DNA from: Symbiodinium natans
Taxonomy: Eukaryota; Sar; Dinophyceae; Suessiales; Symbiodiniaceae
Reading direction: 5' to 3'
Length of the DNA stretch: 64,000 nucleotides
NCBI GenBank assembly: GCA_905221605.1
Contig: CAJNDS010001068.1
Location: 291,001 to 355,000 of the forward strand
The translations under genes and the position numbers were made by a program. A model generated the notes under the pieces. It was given only the letters and a program-made list of their open reading frames with translations. It ran no database searches and was not told the origin of the DNA. Every line of letters begins with the position of its first letter. The stretch's first letter is position 1. Below are positions 21,688 to 33,517 of the stretch, one piece after another.

Positions 21688-22400
21688 CATCATCAGCATC
21701 ATCATCATCATCATCATCATCATCGTCGCAAGTACTATCATCGTACCAACCGTATTTTATCATACTACTCGTAGTTCACGGATTGAAATGAAATCAGGTG
21801 TCATCCAAAGCCTCGAAGGTCAGCGGAGGGATCGAGCTAGTCCTAGCCACTAAGGCAGTAGCATGGCTGCAGGTCCTGCAGTCCACATGGACAGTTCTCT
21901 AAATTAGAGAGGGCGTCCTATAATGAGCACCCCTAAAGGGACCATATGTTGGAGACGTGACCATATGTTCAGGCGATCATAGAAGCACTGATGCCTGGTA
22001 GCCGAAGATCTAGGTTTAGGCAGTCGAGGGCTTGAGATTTGGGCTTGCGCTCTCAGTTGTCTTTAAAGTTGAGGGTTTGATTCAGAACCCCAAAATTCCG
22101 ACACTTGTTTGGAAACCCGATCTTGCTTGAACGGATGACTCTGAACTGCAGGGAACGTTTTCGGAAAGGAACCAAAAACAGTGATAGTGACAAGAGCCAT
22201 ATGATGTTTCGCAAAGACCGTAGAAAAATAACTACCGTAATACCCACTGTACTAGTAGCAATGAAGAAGAAACGCAGTTCAAACAGCCCCGAACCCTAGC
22301 AATAACATTACTTGTAGTATGAATCGAAATCATCGTAGCAGCGGTCCATTCCCTTCCAGTAAGACACCAAACCCTAAGTGAGAATAGTAGCAGTCCCCCC
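20960..22400. other. Stretch with little recognisable content
   Basis: Holds the TCA microsatellite and a few telomeric copies. Short ORFs at 20930-21245, 21332-21604 and 22053-22299 have no recognisable motif. Confidence 0.5.
21655..21727. repeat. TCA trinucleotide microsatellite
   Basis: About 22 copies of TCA/ATC with a few changes. Confidence 0.95.
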
Positions 22401-22491
22401 TCCCCTAAATCCTAAACCCTAAACCCTAAACCCCAAACCCTCAACCCTAAACCGAACCCCTCCCCCTCCTCCTCCCCCCCGCACCCAAAAA

Positions 22492-25400
22492 CCTTCGTGG
22501 CAGAGCCTTCGCCACGGAGAAGTCTCTCACCCGAATCCGAGTCATAGCCGGAGCCGGCCAAGGCGTGCCTTCGTAAGGTTTAGGGTTCAGAGTTTTTCTT
22601 AGGGCTTGGGGGATGTTTAAGGGTTGTGCAGAGCTTTTTCGGGGGGACGGGGGGGCTTCGGGACTTTGGGAGCTTCAGGGGGTTTTGGGCAGGGCTTCGG
22701 GTTCGAGGGTTGAGAGGTTCTCCGAACTACCAAAAATCCCCTCATCTAACCTCCCAAAGCGTGAGGTCACTCTCGAAAACCAGCACACAAGGCTCCACTC
22801 GCGGACTCTGTTCGACATGCCGTATCATGCGGAATGTGCCCCCTTATACTAAGTGTCCTGCATAGGTACTATAATAGGGGGTACTGTTATCCCCATTAGG
22901 GACTGCTAGTACAAGGGGGAACATCCCAATGTACCATGCTGTGCCTGCTCTCAAGAACCTGAACGAGCGCAATGTCTTTAAGATTTTATGGTTGGGTTTC
23001 GTGACATTGGGGTTCATATGTCCACCCCTTAAGAAAATATGGTCCCTCTTTTGGGGCCTTATAATCCACGTATTTCGGCTGCTCCAATAGGGACCATCGA
23101 GAACTCACCCGGCATTTCCCAAAGTAGGGGTACCCCGTTTCTACCCCAAATAGTATAGGAGCCCCTTGAAGGGACTACCCTATTTTCGTAGAAACCCCCA
23201 TAGTTCCCTAAACCCGAAACCCTAAACCCTAAACCCTAAACCCATATATAAAGGCACCCGAAGGATAGTTGGGTGCAGCCAGGGTGCATCATGTCCTTCA
23301 ACTCCGCCACCTTGGGAACTTGGTGAGCTGTCGGGCTTCAGGACGCTGAAAGGTTTGCCTTTGGGGGGTTAGGGTTTAGGGTTTAGGGTTTAGGGTTTGG
23401 GGTTGGGGTTTGGGGCTTGGGGCTTGGGGCTTGGGGTTTGGGGTTTGGGGTTTGGGGTTTGGGGTAAATATTGATTGCTGTCGAATGATAGATAATTCTT
23501 TTTGATGAGCCTGCAGGCGTGGGAGCAAACATGCTAGTAACCTTCTTGGTGAGTTTGAGTGTGCGAACAAGGATCATCTGAAGAATAACCTTAGTTAGTC
23601 TTAATTTCACTAACTAGCCTTAACTATGGTAGTATAGAGGGGGGTGGTACGGGAACCCATGAGCCCACGAGCCCCCACACGAAACAGAAAGTCAACATTT
23701 GGGAGTAGACTCCTTTTTAGGAAAAAGTAGCAACAATACCCTAAAACCTAAACCCTAAACCCTAAACCCCAAGCCCTAAACCCATGGCGGCCCCCGAGTC
23801 CGAGCTCCGATTTGGTGCTGGGGCTCTGAACCCTAAACCCTAAACCCTAAACCCTGAACCAAGACGAGTATTAAAGTATAGTACTCCAAAACCCAGGAAA
23901 GTCAACACTTGGGAGTCTCTTGCAGACGCGCCGCTGTCTGCGAGATGTGCTGCTGCGGCGGCCGCCACTTAAGGGCCGTCTGAGAGCATTGGGTTCAGGA
24001 TTTAGGGTTTAGGGTTTGAGGGTTTGAGGGTTCTAGGATTCATGGTTTAGGGTTTTAGGGTTTTAGGGCTTGAGGGTTTTAGGATTTGGGGTTCAGGGTT
24101 TGGGGTTCACTGCCCTGAACCGTATGCAGATTGTGCGTCCAGGCCTGCAGACCTCCACAATTCTGCAGTGTTGGGTTTTTCTCGGGGTTGGGGCATGTTT
24201 TCTGGTCGCCTCCCAAATTCCTGTGGGGGTTGGGCTGTAGTGCGTAAGGGTCCCACGAAAACATTCAACCCTAACCCTGAACCCGAAACCCAGAACATGT
24301 GGGCCTGCCAGAAAAGACCCCAGACTTCAGATCCCCCATGCAAAACTCTGAAAGGGTCCCTAAACCCTAAACCTAAACCCCAAACCCTAAACCCCAAACC
24401 CTTAACCCTAAACCCTAAACCCCAAGTTCCGACAGCCTTACGACACGAAGCGCGTCGCCTGCAGCTCCAGGCGAGACTCCAAGGTCAACGCCTTTGAGCT
24501 GGGGTGGAGGGTCTAATCTAGGGGCCTCAATAATTAGAATAGGGTTTAGGGTTTGGGGTTTAGGGTTTAGGGGTTTAGGGTTTAGGGTTACTGTAGGGGC
24601 CTCAACAATTAGAAGGCCTGGGACTTCGGGTTTGGTTGTTTAGGGTTGATGGATGCTGCTGTTGGAATTTGGGGATGCTCCTACCCTAAACCCTAAGCCC
24701 TAAACCCTAAACCCTCCACCCGAAGCGAGGGGAATCGGGGAGAGGTGCCCAGATTCCCCGAGGCGGCGCCTCTTCAAGGTCTGCCAGCAGCCTGAGATCT
24801 TGGTCCAGTGGGTTTACGAATTGTGTTTAGGGTTTAGGGTTTAGGGTTTAGGGTTTAGGGATATTGTTTTCAACTACATACCTCTTTACAGGATCCTGGT
24901 TGTCAGGGGATTCTTTCGGTGGTTAGGCCTGGGCCCTGGGGGCTGGTCTTCTAGTCCTCAATAGGGATGATAGCAGCCCCCCCATCATGAAAACCCCAAA
25001 TCAGGAGTGTTCGTATAAGAGGAACATCCCAACCTTGGGGCTGCTACAGTTTTTTCTATCTGGGTTTGGGGTTCTCGCCTGTCTATATTCAAGCAGCTAC
25101 TTGCAGCAGGGTGCGTTGCTCCCGAATTGCCTCTGGATTCTGGAGTCTAGACGCTACACATCCGAGGCTCTCCCTCTAGCCTGACATCGACAGTTCAAAA
25201 CCGCGCGTGCGGGCGCGCCTGCGCGCGCCCGAATCCTAAGACCCAAACCCCCCTTGTGCACCTCTTATATATCCCAGAAAAACCCAAGGCCCCCACACTT
25301 CAGAACCCTTCAAAGAGGGTAAGGGACCATATTCAGGGCCCATGAAACTACCCTTGGAGAGTTAGAGTCGCCGAAGCATAGCGTGGCCCAGTTGGCTTCC

Positions 25401-28400
25401 TAATTGGACCCAGCAGTGCTTGCGGTTTAGTCAGGATTTAGGGGTAAGGGTTTAGGGTTTAGGGTTTAGGGTTTAGGGTTTAGGGTTTAGGGTCTAGGGT
25501 TTAGGGTCTGCAACATAATGTGTTCCAACTGTGAGGGGAACCAGGGTACCGCCCCTTAGCAGCAGTGTTCAGAAATTGAGGTTCCTTCCGGGGTACCCAC
25601 TAGATTACGGGCAATTCTTTTCAGAGGGACCAAAATGTAGAGAACTGACAGGAAGAAACCCTAAGCCCTAAACCCTAAACCTCAGACCCCAAACCCCAAA
25701 CCCCAAACCCCAAACCCTAAACCCTAAACCCTAAACCCTAAAACCCCAAGCCGGGCGACTCCGCCGGCTTTGGGCGCAGGTCGGCGGGGCACAACTCGTC
25801 GCGGCCGATGAGGGTCAGGTCCTCGGAAATACTTCCGGCGGCAAGCCCTAAACCCTAAACCCTAAACCCTAAACCCTAAACCCTAAACCCTAAACCCTAA
25901 ACCCTAAACCCTATACCCGGAAGTTCCGCCGTGAACCTTTAGCATAGAACCTTGAGGGCTTCTACGACATAGTATTCCGCGACAGAAGGCCGGCGCAAGC
26001 TCTACTTCTAGTGATTCTAGTGGTTCTAGCACCCTAAACCCTAAACCCTAAGCCCTAAACCCTAAAACCCTAAACTCTAAACCCTAAACCCTAAACCCTA
26101 AAACCCTAAACCCTAAACATCCCGAAACCCTAAGCCCTGATTGCTGCCAAGGGCACACGACCCTCACTGGAGAGCGTGGCCAAGGCGTCAACCTGCGCGG
26201 CTGTAGGTCGAGCGTTTAGGGTTTAGGGTTTAGGGTTTAGGGTCGAGGGTTCTAAAGGTTTGCTAAGAGGTTCATGGGGGGTAGAAGTAGAGGGTTTAGG
26301 TTTTGAGGGTTTATGGTTTACTTGGAGGGGCCATGGGAGCTTAACGAAGTTCAAAGTAGAGCAACTAACTACAGTTATAGACTGATTTGGGATTGCGGGA
26401 CCTAGCGAGGCATATGCGCAGATGCATGTTGAGGCAACGGCCGAATACTAATCTGCCTGTGGGGGGTTGTTTGCACATACCACGCTGGACAGCGGCATAA
26501 CTCCATGCACTGCTACAACTGTTGAATCAGGAAAGGGGGTCGCACATTGTCATGCGGTTCATGGCGTGAGAAGCCTGAGCACTCAGACTTGCAAACTTGG
26601 AGGTAAATCACTCTGTTGGAGGGCACAGTCCTCATGAAAGCAAAGATCAGCAGGGAACAACAAGAAACTGGACAAAAACTAGGAAAACCCAAAACCCAAA
26701 GCAGCCTGAACCCTACTGCAGCCTCAATCCTAACCCTAAACCCTAAACCCCAAACCCTACCCTAAGCACTTCGTAAACCCAAAGCCCCTCGCAGTGCAAT
26801 CGGGGAAGAGGCGCTACCCAAAATGGCCCAAACCCAAAACCCTAAACCCTAAACGCCCCAAGCCCTAACCCTAAACCCAAAACCGAAAAGCCCTAAACGC
26901 AAAAGCCCTAAACGCCCTAAACGCCCCAAACGCCCTAAACGCCCTAAACCCTAAACCCTGTTTAACCCCCCCCTCTTTTGCTCGGAGGCCTCGCGCATCG
27001 CCAGCTCCAGGGCCGCCTGACGCTCCACCGAAGCGCCCGAGAGCTCCACGAGCGCCTTCTTTTAAGAGAGGAGAGGGGTTTAGGGTTTAGGGTTTAGGGT
27101 TTAGGGTTTAGGGTTTAGGGTTTAGGGTTTAGGGTTTAGGGTTTAGGGTTTGGGGTTTAGGGTTTAGGGTTTATGGTTTAGGGTTTGGGGTTTAGGGTTT
27201 TCAGGTTTTCGGGTTTGGGGGTTGGAGTCTTCTGGGCTTTCACAAACTTGCTGTGTTTTGTTCAGCCATACGCCTCTGCGGGATGGGCTTCATTCTCGGG
27301 TTTTGTTCTAGGGTTTTGGGTTTAGGGTTCGGGCTTTGTTATTTAAGGTTTTGGGTTTAGGGTTAGGGTTTATGACGGTTTGTAGGGCTTAAACATTCAG
27401 GGCGTGGGGCTGAGGGGCTTTGGGGTATGCTCAGGCGTGCCCAGGAGATCTCAAAACTGCTCCGACTCTAGCCTGCGATGCCGGGCGTTGGGTAGTAGGA
27501 ACGCGTAGTTGTACGTGCGTAGTGAAGGGCAACAAGAACACAATGACCAAGTACACAACATACGAGTAACAGACATATCAAACGACTACAAAATATCCGA
27601 ATATCTAGTATAGCACAACACGCGACAGCGCTGCCCTTAGACTCCTCTTACTGTTGCTTAGTAGGGGGAATAAGGTACCATACAATATCCCCTATATACC
27701 CTTCAAACCCTAAACCCTAAACCCTAAACCCTAAACCCTAAACCCTAAACCCTAAACCCTAAACCCTAAACCCTAAACCCCAAGCCCTAAAACCCTAAAC
27801 CAACAGTAAGTCCGGGGTGCCTTCTGTAAGGCCATAACTTGGCCCTCCTGGTCGGACACCTGGGAGAGCCGTTCGTGAGGCGAGAGGAAGAAGAAAGCCA
27901 CACAAACAAGGGTTTAGGGTTTCGGGTTTAGGGTTAGGGTTTAGGGTTTAGGGTTTAGGGTTTAGGGTTTAGGGTTTAGGGTTTAGGGTTTAGGGTTTAG
28001 GGTTTAGGGTTTAGGGTTTAGGGTTTAGGGTTAGGGAGTTCAGGGAGTTGAGGGGAGGTCTGGGGAGTTTAGGGTTTTCGGGTTTAGTAGACTTCCGGCT
28101 CGGGGCATTTTTGGGGAAGTGGCAGCTTGTGGGGGGAGCCGAACGGAACCGAATGACACGGCCAGGCGCTTCATGTGTTGAGAGCTTGCGTGGTCCTCTG
28201 TGCCTCTTGCTGGCACTTGGAGGTTCAGTACTTAGTAACCCAATTATCACTGCACTTAAGGGGCTTATAAGTGGGTTGTAGCTACACTGATAATTGGGTT
28301 GTAGCTACACTTATAATTGGGTTGTAACTATTCTGAAGCCTCCCAGTAGCCTCCCTCATTGGGGTTCGTCAGGCCATGGGTTGCAGCTGTCAGCCTCTCG

Positions 28401-31400
28401 GGGTTGCATTTCGAGGCTTCATGGAGAGCCAGAGGCAGGGCTGCCAGTGCACATATGGCTAGCACTATGTGAAGCAGGGTGTATATTTCTTGTACCCCCA
28501 AAAGGACACCCGGTATATACACTCACCAATTTCAAAAAGGAACCTTATATGCACTCACCAAGAACAGAACTGTAAACCCTGCTTCATGTGGGGGGGTGTA
28601 ACGCCTCATCAAAACCCTGCGGAATCCGAAGCCTGCACTCAAGGAGGATCCAACCAATGGGGCTTAGGGTTTAGGGTTTTAAAGTTTAGGTTAGGGATTC
28701 AGAGGTTTAGGGTTTAGTTTTAGGGTTTTAGGGGTTTGGAGGCTTTAGGGTTTTAGGGTTTTAGGGTCTCCACCTGGTGGTGAAGGAGGCTCAAGTGTTC
28801 GTCGACCTGCCAAAGTGCCAAGACACGTGTTGCGGGGCCCCTGAAGTTTTCAAAATTTGAGGAATTGCGAAAGTAGGGGCACCCTTCTATATACCCCAAA
28901 ATTCTGATCCTTCTAAAGGAACCCAAAAAGGGTACCCCTGTTTCGGAAACCACCATGTAGGCTTCATGCTTTTTTGGGTTCCCGTGCTGTGGCCAGGCCC
29001 AAAACCCTGAACCCTGGACTCGGTTTAGGGTTTAGGGTTTACCCATGAAGGAAGGCTTTCAATGACCTATGTCCAGAAGCTCTAGGCTGCCCAGTAACCA
29101 AGGGCTTGAAAAGAGTGCCCCTTTTTGCTTACAGGGGTTTAATAAGGGAACCTAAGCCCCCCTCCCCCCCCCAAAAAAAAGGAATAAGGGTACTACTGGG
29201 CATCCTAGTGCTTGAAGATTCTTTTGACACCGGCTTTGACTCCTCGACATGACCGGCACTTGCCTTGGCTTGTTTGCAGGTTCTACTTGTAGGTCCCAGA
29301 CAAGGTGATGACTACAGCAGCTCCTGCATGGGCTATACCCTATAAGCCCTTAAAAGGGCCCTTTTTAGGGTTGGTTAGGGGGATTACAAGGCTCCATCGC
29401 CCGTGCTGGTTACCATACTAGCTACAGGACTGACAAGTACCCGTCGCGCTGCGAGGCGTGGCAAAGTCCGCCAGAGACCCAAGCCAGAGACACAGGCAAA
29501 ACAAAAAGAACGAGGTAAACCACTTGGAGGTTCATGGGAACTGAAATTCAAAGTAGGGGCATTAGGGTAGAACCTTTTTTACGTTGTCTAGCATACCCTA
29601 AACCCTAAACCGGAAACCCCTAAACCCGAAACCCTAAACCCTATTAACCCTAAACTCGGAAGCCCAGCTGGCACGCCTTCGCGAAGTCCGCGTTACGCTG
29701 GTGCATGGCATCCATGCCTTCGCAGACTCGCAGAACTTTGGACGGTCCCCCCCCCCCCCCCCACAAAGGTTGGGGGCCACTTGGGGGTGGGCTGTTGCAA
29801 GGAATGTAGGATTTGGGGTTCAGATTCTTGCCTTAAGTCCTCGAACATCGCCCCAAAAAAGGGGGGGGGCTCATGAAAGCGCCCGAAACCCCCAGAGGCA
29901 CATGGGTGCTTGAGGTAAGGTTGCAAGTACGGTAACTCCAGCCATGACTTTGCTATTGGCCCTGTGAATCCTACATACCCCTAAGTCATACCCCTAAGCC
30001 GCAGGCCCCCCCCCCCAAAAAAAAAAAAATAAATATAAATATAAATATAAATATAAATATACGTATATATATATAAACAAAAGAAAAGTGCTCCGAAACT
30101 CGGGGCCCGGGTGCGTGCTTGGAGCTCGAAGCACTTCTCCCAGACGGACACCAGCTCTCCGATAGGGGCCTTCATCTCCTTCAGGGGGATGCCCAACGGT
30201 TTCGAGGACTCTAGGCGAAACAATCTTGGTCGGGTCGTTCCCCCTTTTACTAACAGTCCTTAGTAGGGATTATCGTACCCCCCCCCCCCCTATGAAGGAC
30301 TGTAAGTCAAAGGGGGGAACATCCCAAGACATTGCGCTCAAGGTCTATCGGCTAGGGGTCCAGCTTTAAGGTGTTCAGCTCTGAGAGGTTTAAATTATTT
30401 GTTGCACATATGTCATCGGCATGTGTGCATATACATTGCGTGATATTATGTTATACTATACTGTATGTATATATGCATATACATATATATATATATATGT
30501 ATATAAATATACATATATATATATATACGCCTGTGAGCATACGCGAGCACATGATGACGTCAACGCTTTCAGCTGCTTTGCGGGTCGATCTACGGGCGAG
30601 TCCCAACATCGCTCCGTCTGCGTCGACGCGTTGGCCGACTTCCTCATGGAACCTCGGAAGCTGGGCAACCGGGGCCCCAACACCCTAAAACCTAAACCCT
30701 AAACCCTAAACCCCAAACCCTAAACCCGAAACCCTGACTTTTTTCAGGTATGGCCTGAGTTGTATTCAACTCCTGGAACCTCTAGCCAAGGCTGAAGAGT
30801 TTCAGAGGGTGGCAGCAAGGGCTCCAGGAGGGTTCACTTGCAAATTGCCCAAACTGCCCAAACAACCCGGAGAGTCAGACACTCCAAGTATTGGGGTTGA
30901 GGGTTGTACTTGAAGGTTCATGGGTAGTTATAGAAGTATGGTTCTAAGTACTTACAACCCAACCATGGAACCTCCAAAAGTAGAGCTCCCCTGGCTTGAG
31001 GGTGACCCTGCAATTGAGCTGCTGCCAGGAATTGCAGTATTCTAGGGGACTTACCTTGGACCCTCAAGGTTGTACCCTTGGGTTTTGGGGACCCTGTTTA
31101 GAGATCCTTAAGGTAGCATAAGGGCCATTTTAGGAGTGTATCTTTCGGTTTAGGGTTTAGGGTTTAGGGTAACCTTAAGGGTACGAGCCTTAATCCTTTG
31201 AGGTAGAGTCCTAATTTCCTACAAATCCTAACCTCGGGAAACGCCTTTCAGAACAGCACTCCAATCTCTCGAAGGGCAGTCTGACTGTTATGCCCTGTTT
31301 CCTAAACCCTAAATCCTAAACCCCAAATCCTAAACCCTGAATGGTTCGGCTTGGGGGCTGCTGCGCTCATCCGACACCGCCTTGTTCTGCTGCAGGCACC

Positions 31401-32695
31401 GGAGCTTGAGACGGTACATCTCGATCTGCTCCAGGGCATTACAGCGCTAATCTGTGTGAAAAAACTATATCCAAGTGGGTCTCCGAACTACTCTCCCATG
31501 CGCTATTAGGGTTCTGGCTTCCTAAGACCTATCCCTAGAAACCCTGTAAACCCTGTGAACCCTGCACACCCTGTAAACCCATTTTAGGGTCAGGGCTTGA
31601 AGCTTCTAAGTTGCAGAGCAGGTATCTATAAGAGGTGTGGGGAGCCTGAGGCTTTGTGCTGTCAAGGCTCTTTGCGCTATGAGCTTACGCGCCTGCCAGT
31701 GCGTTTTGGGACATTCTTCCCCCTTGACCTAAACCTTAACCCCTTAAACAACCCTAAACTCTAAACCCTAAACCCTGAACCCTAAACCCTAAACCCTAAA
31801 CCCTAAGCCCTAAGCCCTAAGCCCTAAGCCCTAAACCCTAAACCCTAAACCCTAAACCCTAAACCCTAAACCCTATACGGGGGCAACCGAAAGGGGAAAG
31901 GAAAGAATCTCAACCCTTGGTTGCCTAAATGAACTCCCTGAACCGAAGAACACAACACAGATCCAGACAGGAGCACCCGAAGGAGGGAGGGGGATATCCT
32001 TTCCAAAGTAACCAGACACCAACCCCAACCCCAAACCCCAGGGCACTGCTTTTTGCTTTGAACAGCCGTTGTTAGTGGCCATTCTTGAGCCACAAAGGTT
32101 ACCAGGTTCATTGACCCTTTATCCTTCAACACCAACTCCTTTTCACAATACAAACTGCAGCTCCGCACTCCCCCTGTCCTAGGATTTCCTAGGACACACA
32201 TTGGAGGTGCAGATAATCTGTGTGAAAAAACTATATCCAAGTGGGTCTCCGAACTATTCTCCCATGCGCTATTAGGGTTCTGGCTTCCTAAGATCTCTCC
32301 CTAGAAACCCTGTAAACTCCTATGAACCCTGCAAACCCTGTAAACCCATTTTAGGGTCAGGGCTTGAGGCTCCTGAGTTGCAGGGGCAGGTATCTATCGG
32401 AGGTTTGGGGAAGCCGAAGGCTCTTTGCTGTCAAGGCTCTTTGCGCTATGCGCTTACGCGCCTGCCAGTTCGTTTTGGGACATTCCCTCCCCCTTGACCT
32501 AAACCCTGACCCCTTGAACAAACCTAAACTCTAAACCCTAAACCCTGAACCCTAAACCCCAAGCCCTAAACCCTATGCCCTAAACCGCAATGGACTTGTC
32601 CCCCGCAAGGGGGTCCGACGAATGGCCAACTCCTGCGCGCCTCCCGGATGTACTCGATGCCTTGTGGAGGTTGCGCTTCTGCACTCTGGGTTCGG
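22492..32695 (-). CDS. Coiled-coil-like exon series of one or more unrecognised genes
   Basis: Minus-strand exon candidates, each a GC-rich island between telomeric tracts: about 32590-32695, 31378-31428 (QIEMYRLKLRCLQQNKA), 30552-30672, 30083-30232 (PLGIPLKEMKAPIGELVSVW), 29653-29747 (VCEGMDAMHQRNADFAKAC), 27797-27885 (RLSQVSDQEGQVMALQKA), 26965-27064 (KALVELSGASVERQAALEL), 26137-26215 (AQVDALATLSSEGRVPLAA), 25745-25848 (ISEDLTLIGRDELCPADL), 24705-24812 (PLDQDLRLLADLEEAP), 23258-23340 (VAELKDMMHPGCTQ) and 22492-22578 (GSGYDSDSGERLL). Only 31378-31428 (51 nt, AG acceptor, GT donor, phase 0) has firm limits. Many read as amphipathic, Leu/Glu/Gln-rich helix. No family is recognised. Whether this is one gene is not established. 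Confidence 0.5.
22843..22932. mobile_element. Family A palindromic element
   Basis: CCCCCTTATACTAAGTGTCC paired with GGACTGCTAGTACAAGGGGG. Confidence 0.8.
27707..27802 (-). repeat. Telomeric tract ending a second family E element
   Basis: CCCTAAA copies start at CCCTTCAAA of the E element at 27648-27706, the region where intact copy 110-236 continues with its second half. Confidence 0.9.
28217..28345. mobile_element. Family D element with internal triplication
   Basis: CTTGGAGGTTCAGTACTTAG start, then three copies of TAATTGGGTTGTA(G/A)CTA spaced about 28-30 bp; right end GAAGCCTCCCAG is diverged. Confidence 0.65.
28328..28470 (-). CDS. Possible exon with a hydrophobic segment
   Basis: The minus frame contains LHIVLAICALAALPLAL, long enough to cross a membrane, followed by a polar stretch. 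It sits between a family D and a family G element. The opposite strand is also open, so coding status is uncertain. Confidence 0.3.
28463..28597. mobile_element. Family G TIR element
   Basis: Ends ATGTGAAGCAGGGTGTATAT and AAACCCTGCTTCATGT are inverted. The inside holds two ACTCACCAA motifs. The copy at 45128-45256 is about 85 percent alike by eye. Confidence 0.8.
29085..29212. mobile_element. Family B element
   Basis: CTAGGCTGCCCAGTAACC at the left and TACTACTGGGCATCCTAG at the right with the same internal order; slightly expanded by C and A runs. Confidence 0.8.
30237..30331. mobile_element. Family A palindromic element
   Basis: TTCCCCCTTTTACTAACAGT paired with ACTGTAAGTCAAAGGGGGGA, separated by a C run. 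Confidence 0.8.
31448..32583. repeat. Direct duplication, two copies of about 350 bp
   Basis: Copy 1 (31448-31803) and copy 2 (32213-32583) start AATCTGTGTGAAAAAACTAT and run to the CCTAAACTCTAAACCC tract with few differences. Between them lie a telomeric tract and 340 bp of other sequence. Confidence 0.9.
31752..31876 (-). repeat. Telomeric tract with CCCTAAG sub-array
   Basis: CCCTAAA run containing four consecutive CCCTAAG copies, at the end of the first copy of the 31.45/32.21 kb duplication. Confidence 0.93.
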
Positions 32696-33358
32696 GTTTA
32701 GGGTTTAGGGTTTAGGGTTTAGGGTTTAGGGTCTAGGGTTTAGGGTTTAGGGTTTAGGGTTTAGGGTTTAGGGTTTGGGGTTTAGGGTTTAGGGTTTAGG
32801 GTTTACGTCCAGGCTTTGGGGTTTAGGGCTCAGGGACGAAATCGCTTCTGCACGGCACCATACTCCCTTCAAGTGTCAAGACCATGTAGGGCATGCTATT
32901 TGCTGAGTAACCCCCAAAACACGTATCAGCTGAAACGTCCCTATATTACCCTTATAACTTGTAATGAAGTTACCCTTATAACTTGTAATGAAGACTTTTA
33001 TTTTTTTGGGGGGTTCTTAAGCAAATGAAGCAAGGAGAAATTATAAGGTTTCAGGTGCGGGCGCCGTTCTCGTTGCGGGCTCTGTGAGGCTGTGCTCTGG
33101 CAGAGCTGTGCGGAGTAGCTGCCATGGAGGGAAGTTTACTTAGAGGCTGACTGCCCTATTTTCAAAGAGGTTGACCTTGAGCAGGATTCGGTAGAACCAA
33201 GAAGGTTAAAGGTTACCTACTCAGCCCCAGGGCCTGTTAAGGTTTAGGCTTCTCTTCGACTGCTCATGTTTTCTTGGCTGGCACTGGGCGCTGATGCACC
33301 GGGGGACAGAACTGTTCTGCCACTCCCCTTGTCCTGGGCAACGAAAACCTGTACAGGG

Positions 33359-33517
33359 CACTGCTGGTACCTGCCTCTTAGGGCCTTACTCGGGTGGAAG
33401 GAACCAATCAGATGCCAACCTTCCCGGGTCCAGGGAAACGCATCCGGTACAAAGAGCGCTGTTCTGGTGCCTGCCTCTTAAAACCTTTACACGGGCGGAA
33501 GGAACCAATCAGATGAC
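33359..33517. repeat. Two-copy repeat over the 3' end of the PILS-type gene
   Basis: CTGCCTCTTAGGGCCTTACTC..GGAAGGAACCAATCAGATG at 33375-33416 recurs at 33470-33514. The second copy contains the presumed stop codon (33487) and last codons of the transporter. Confidence 0.8.
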
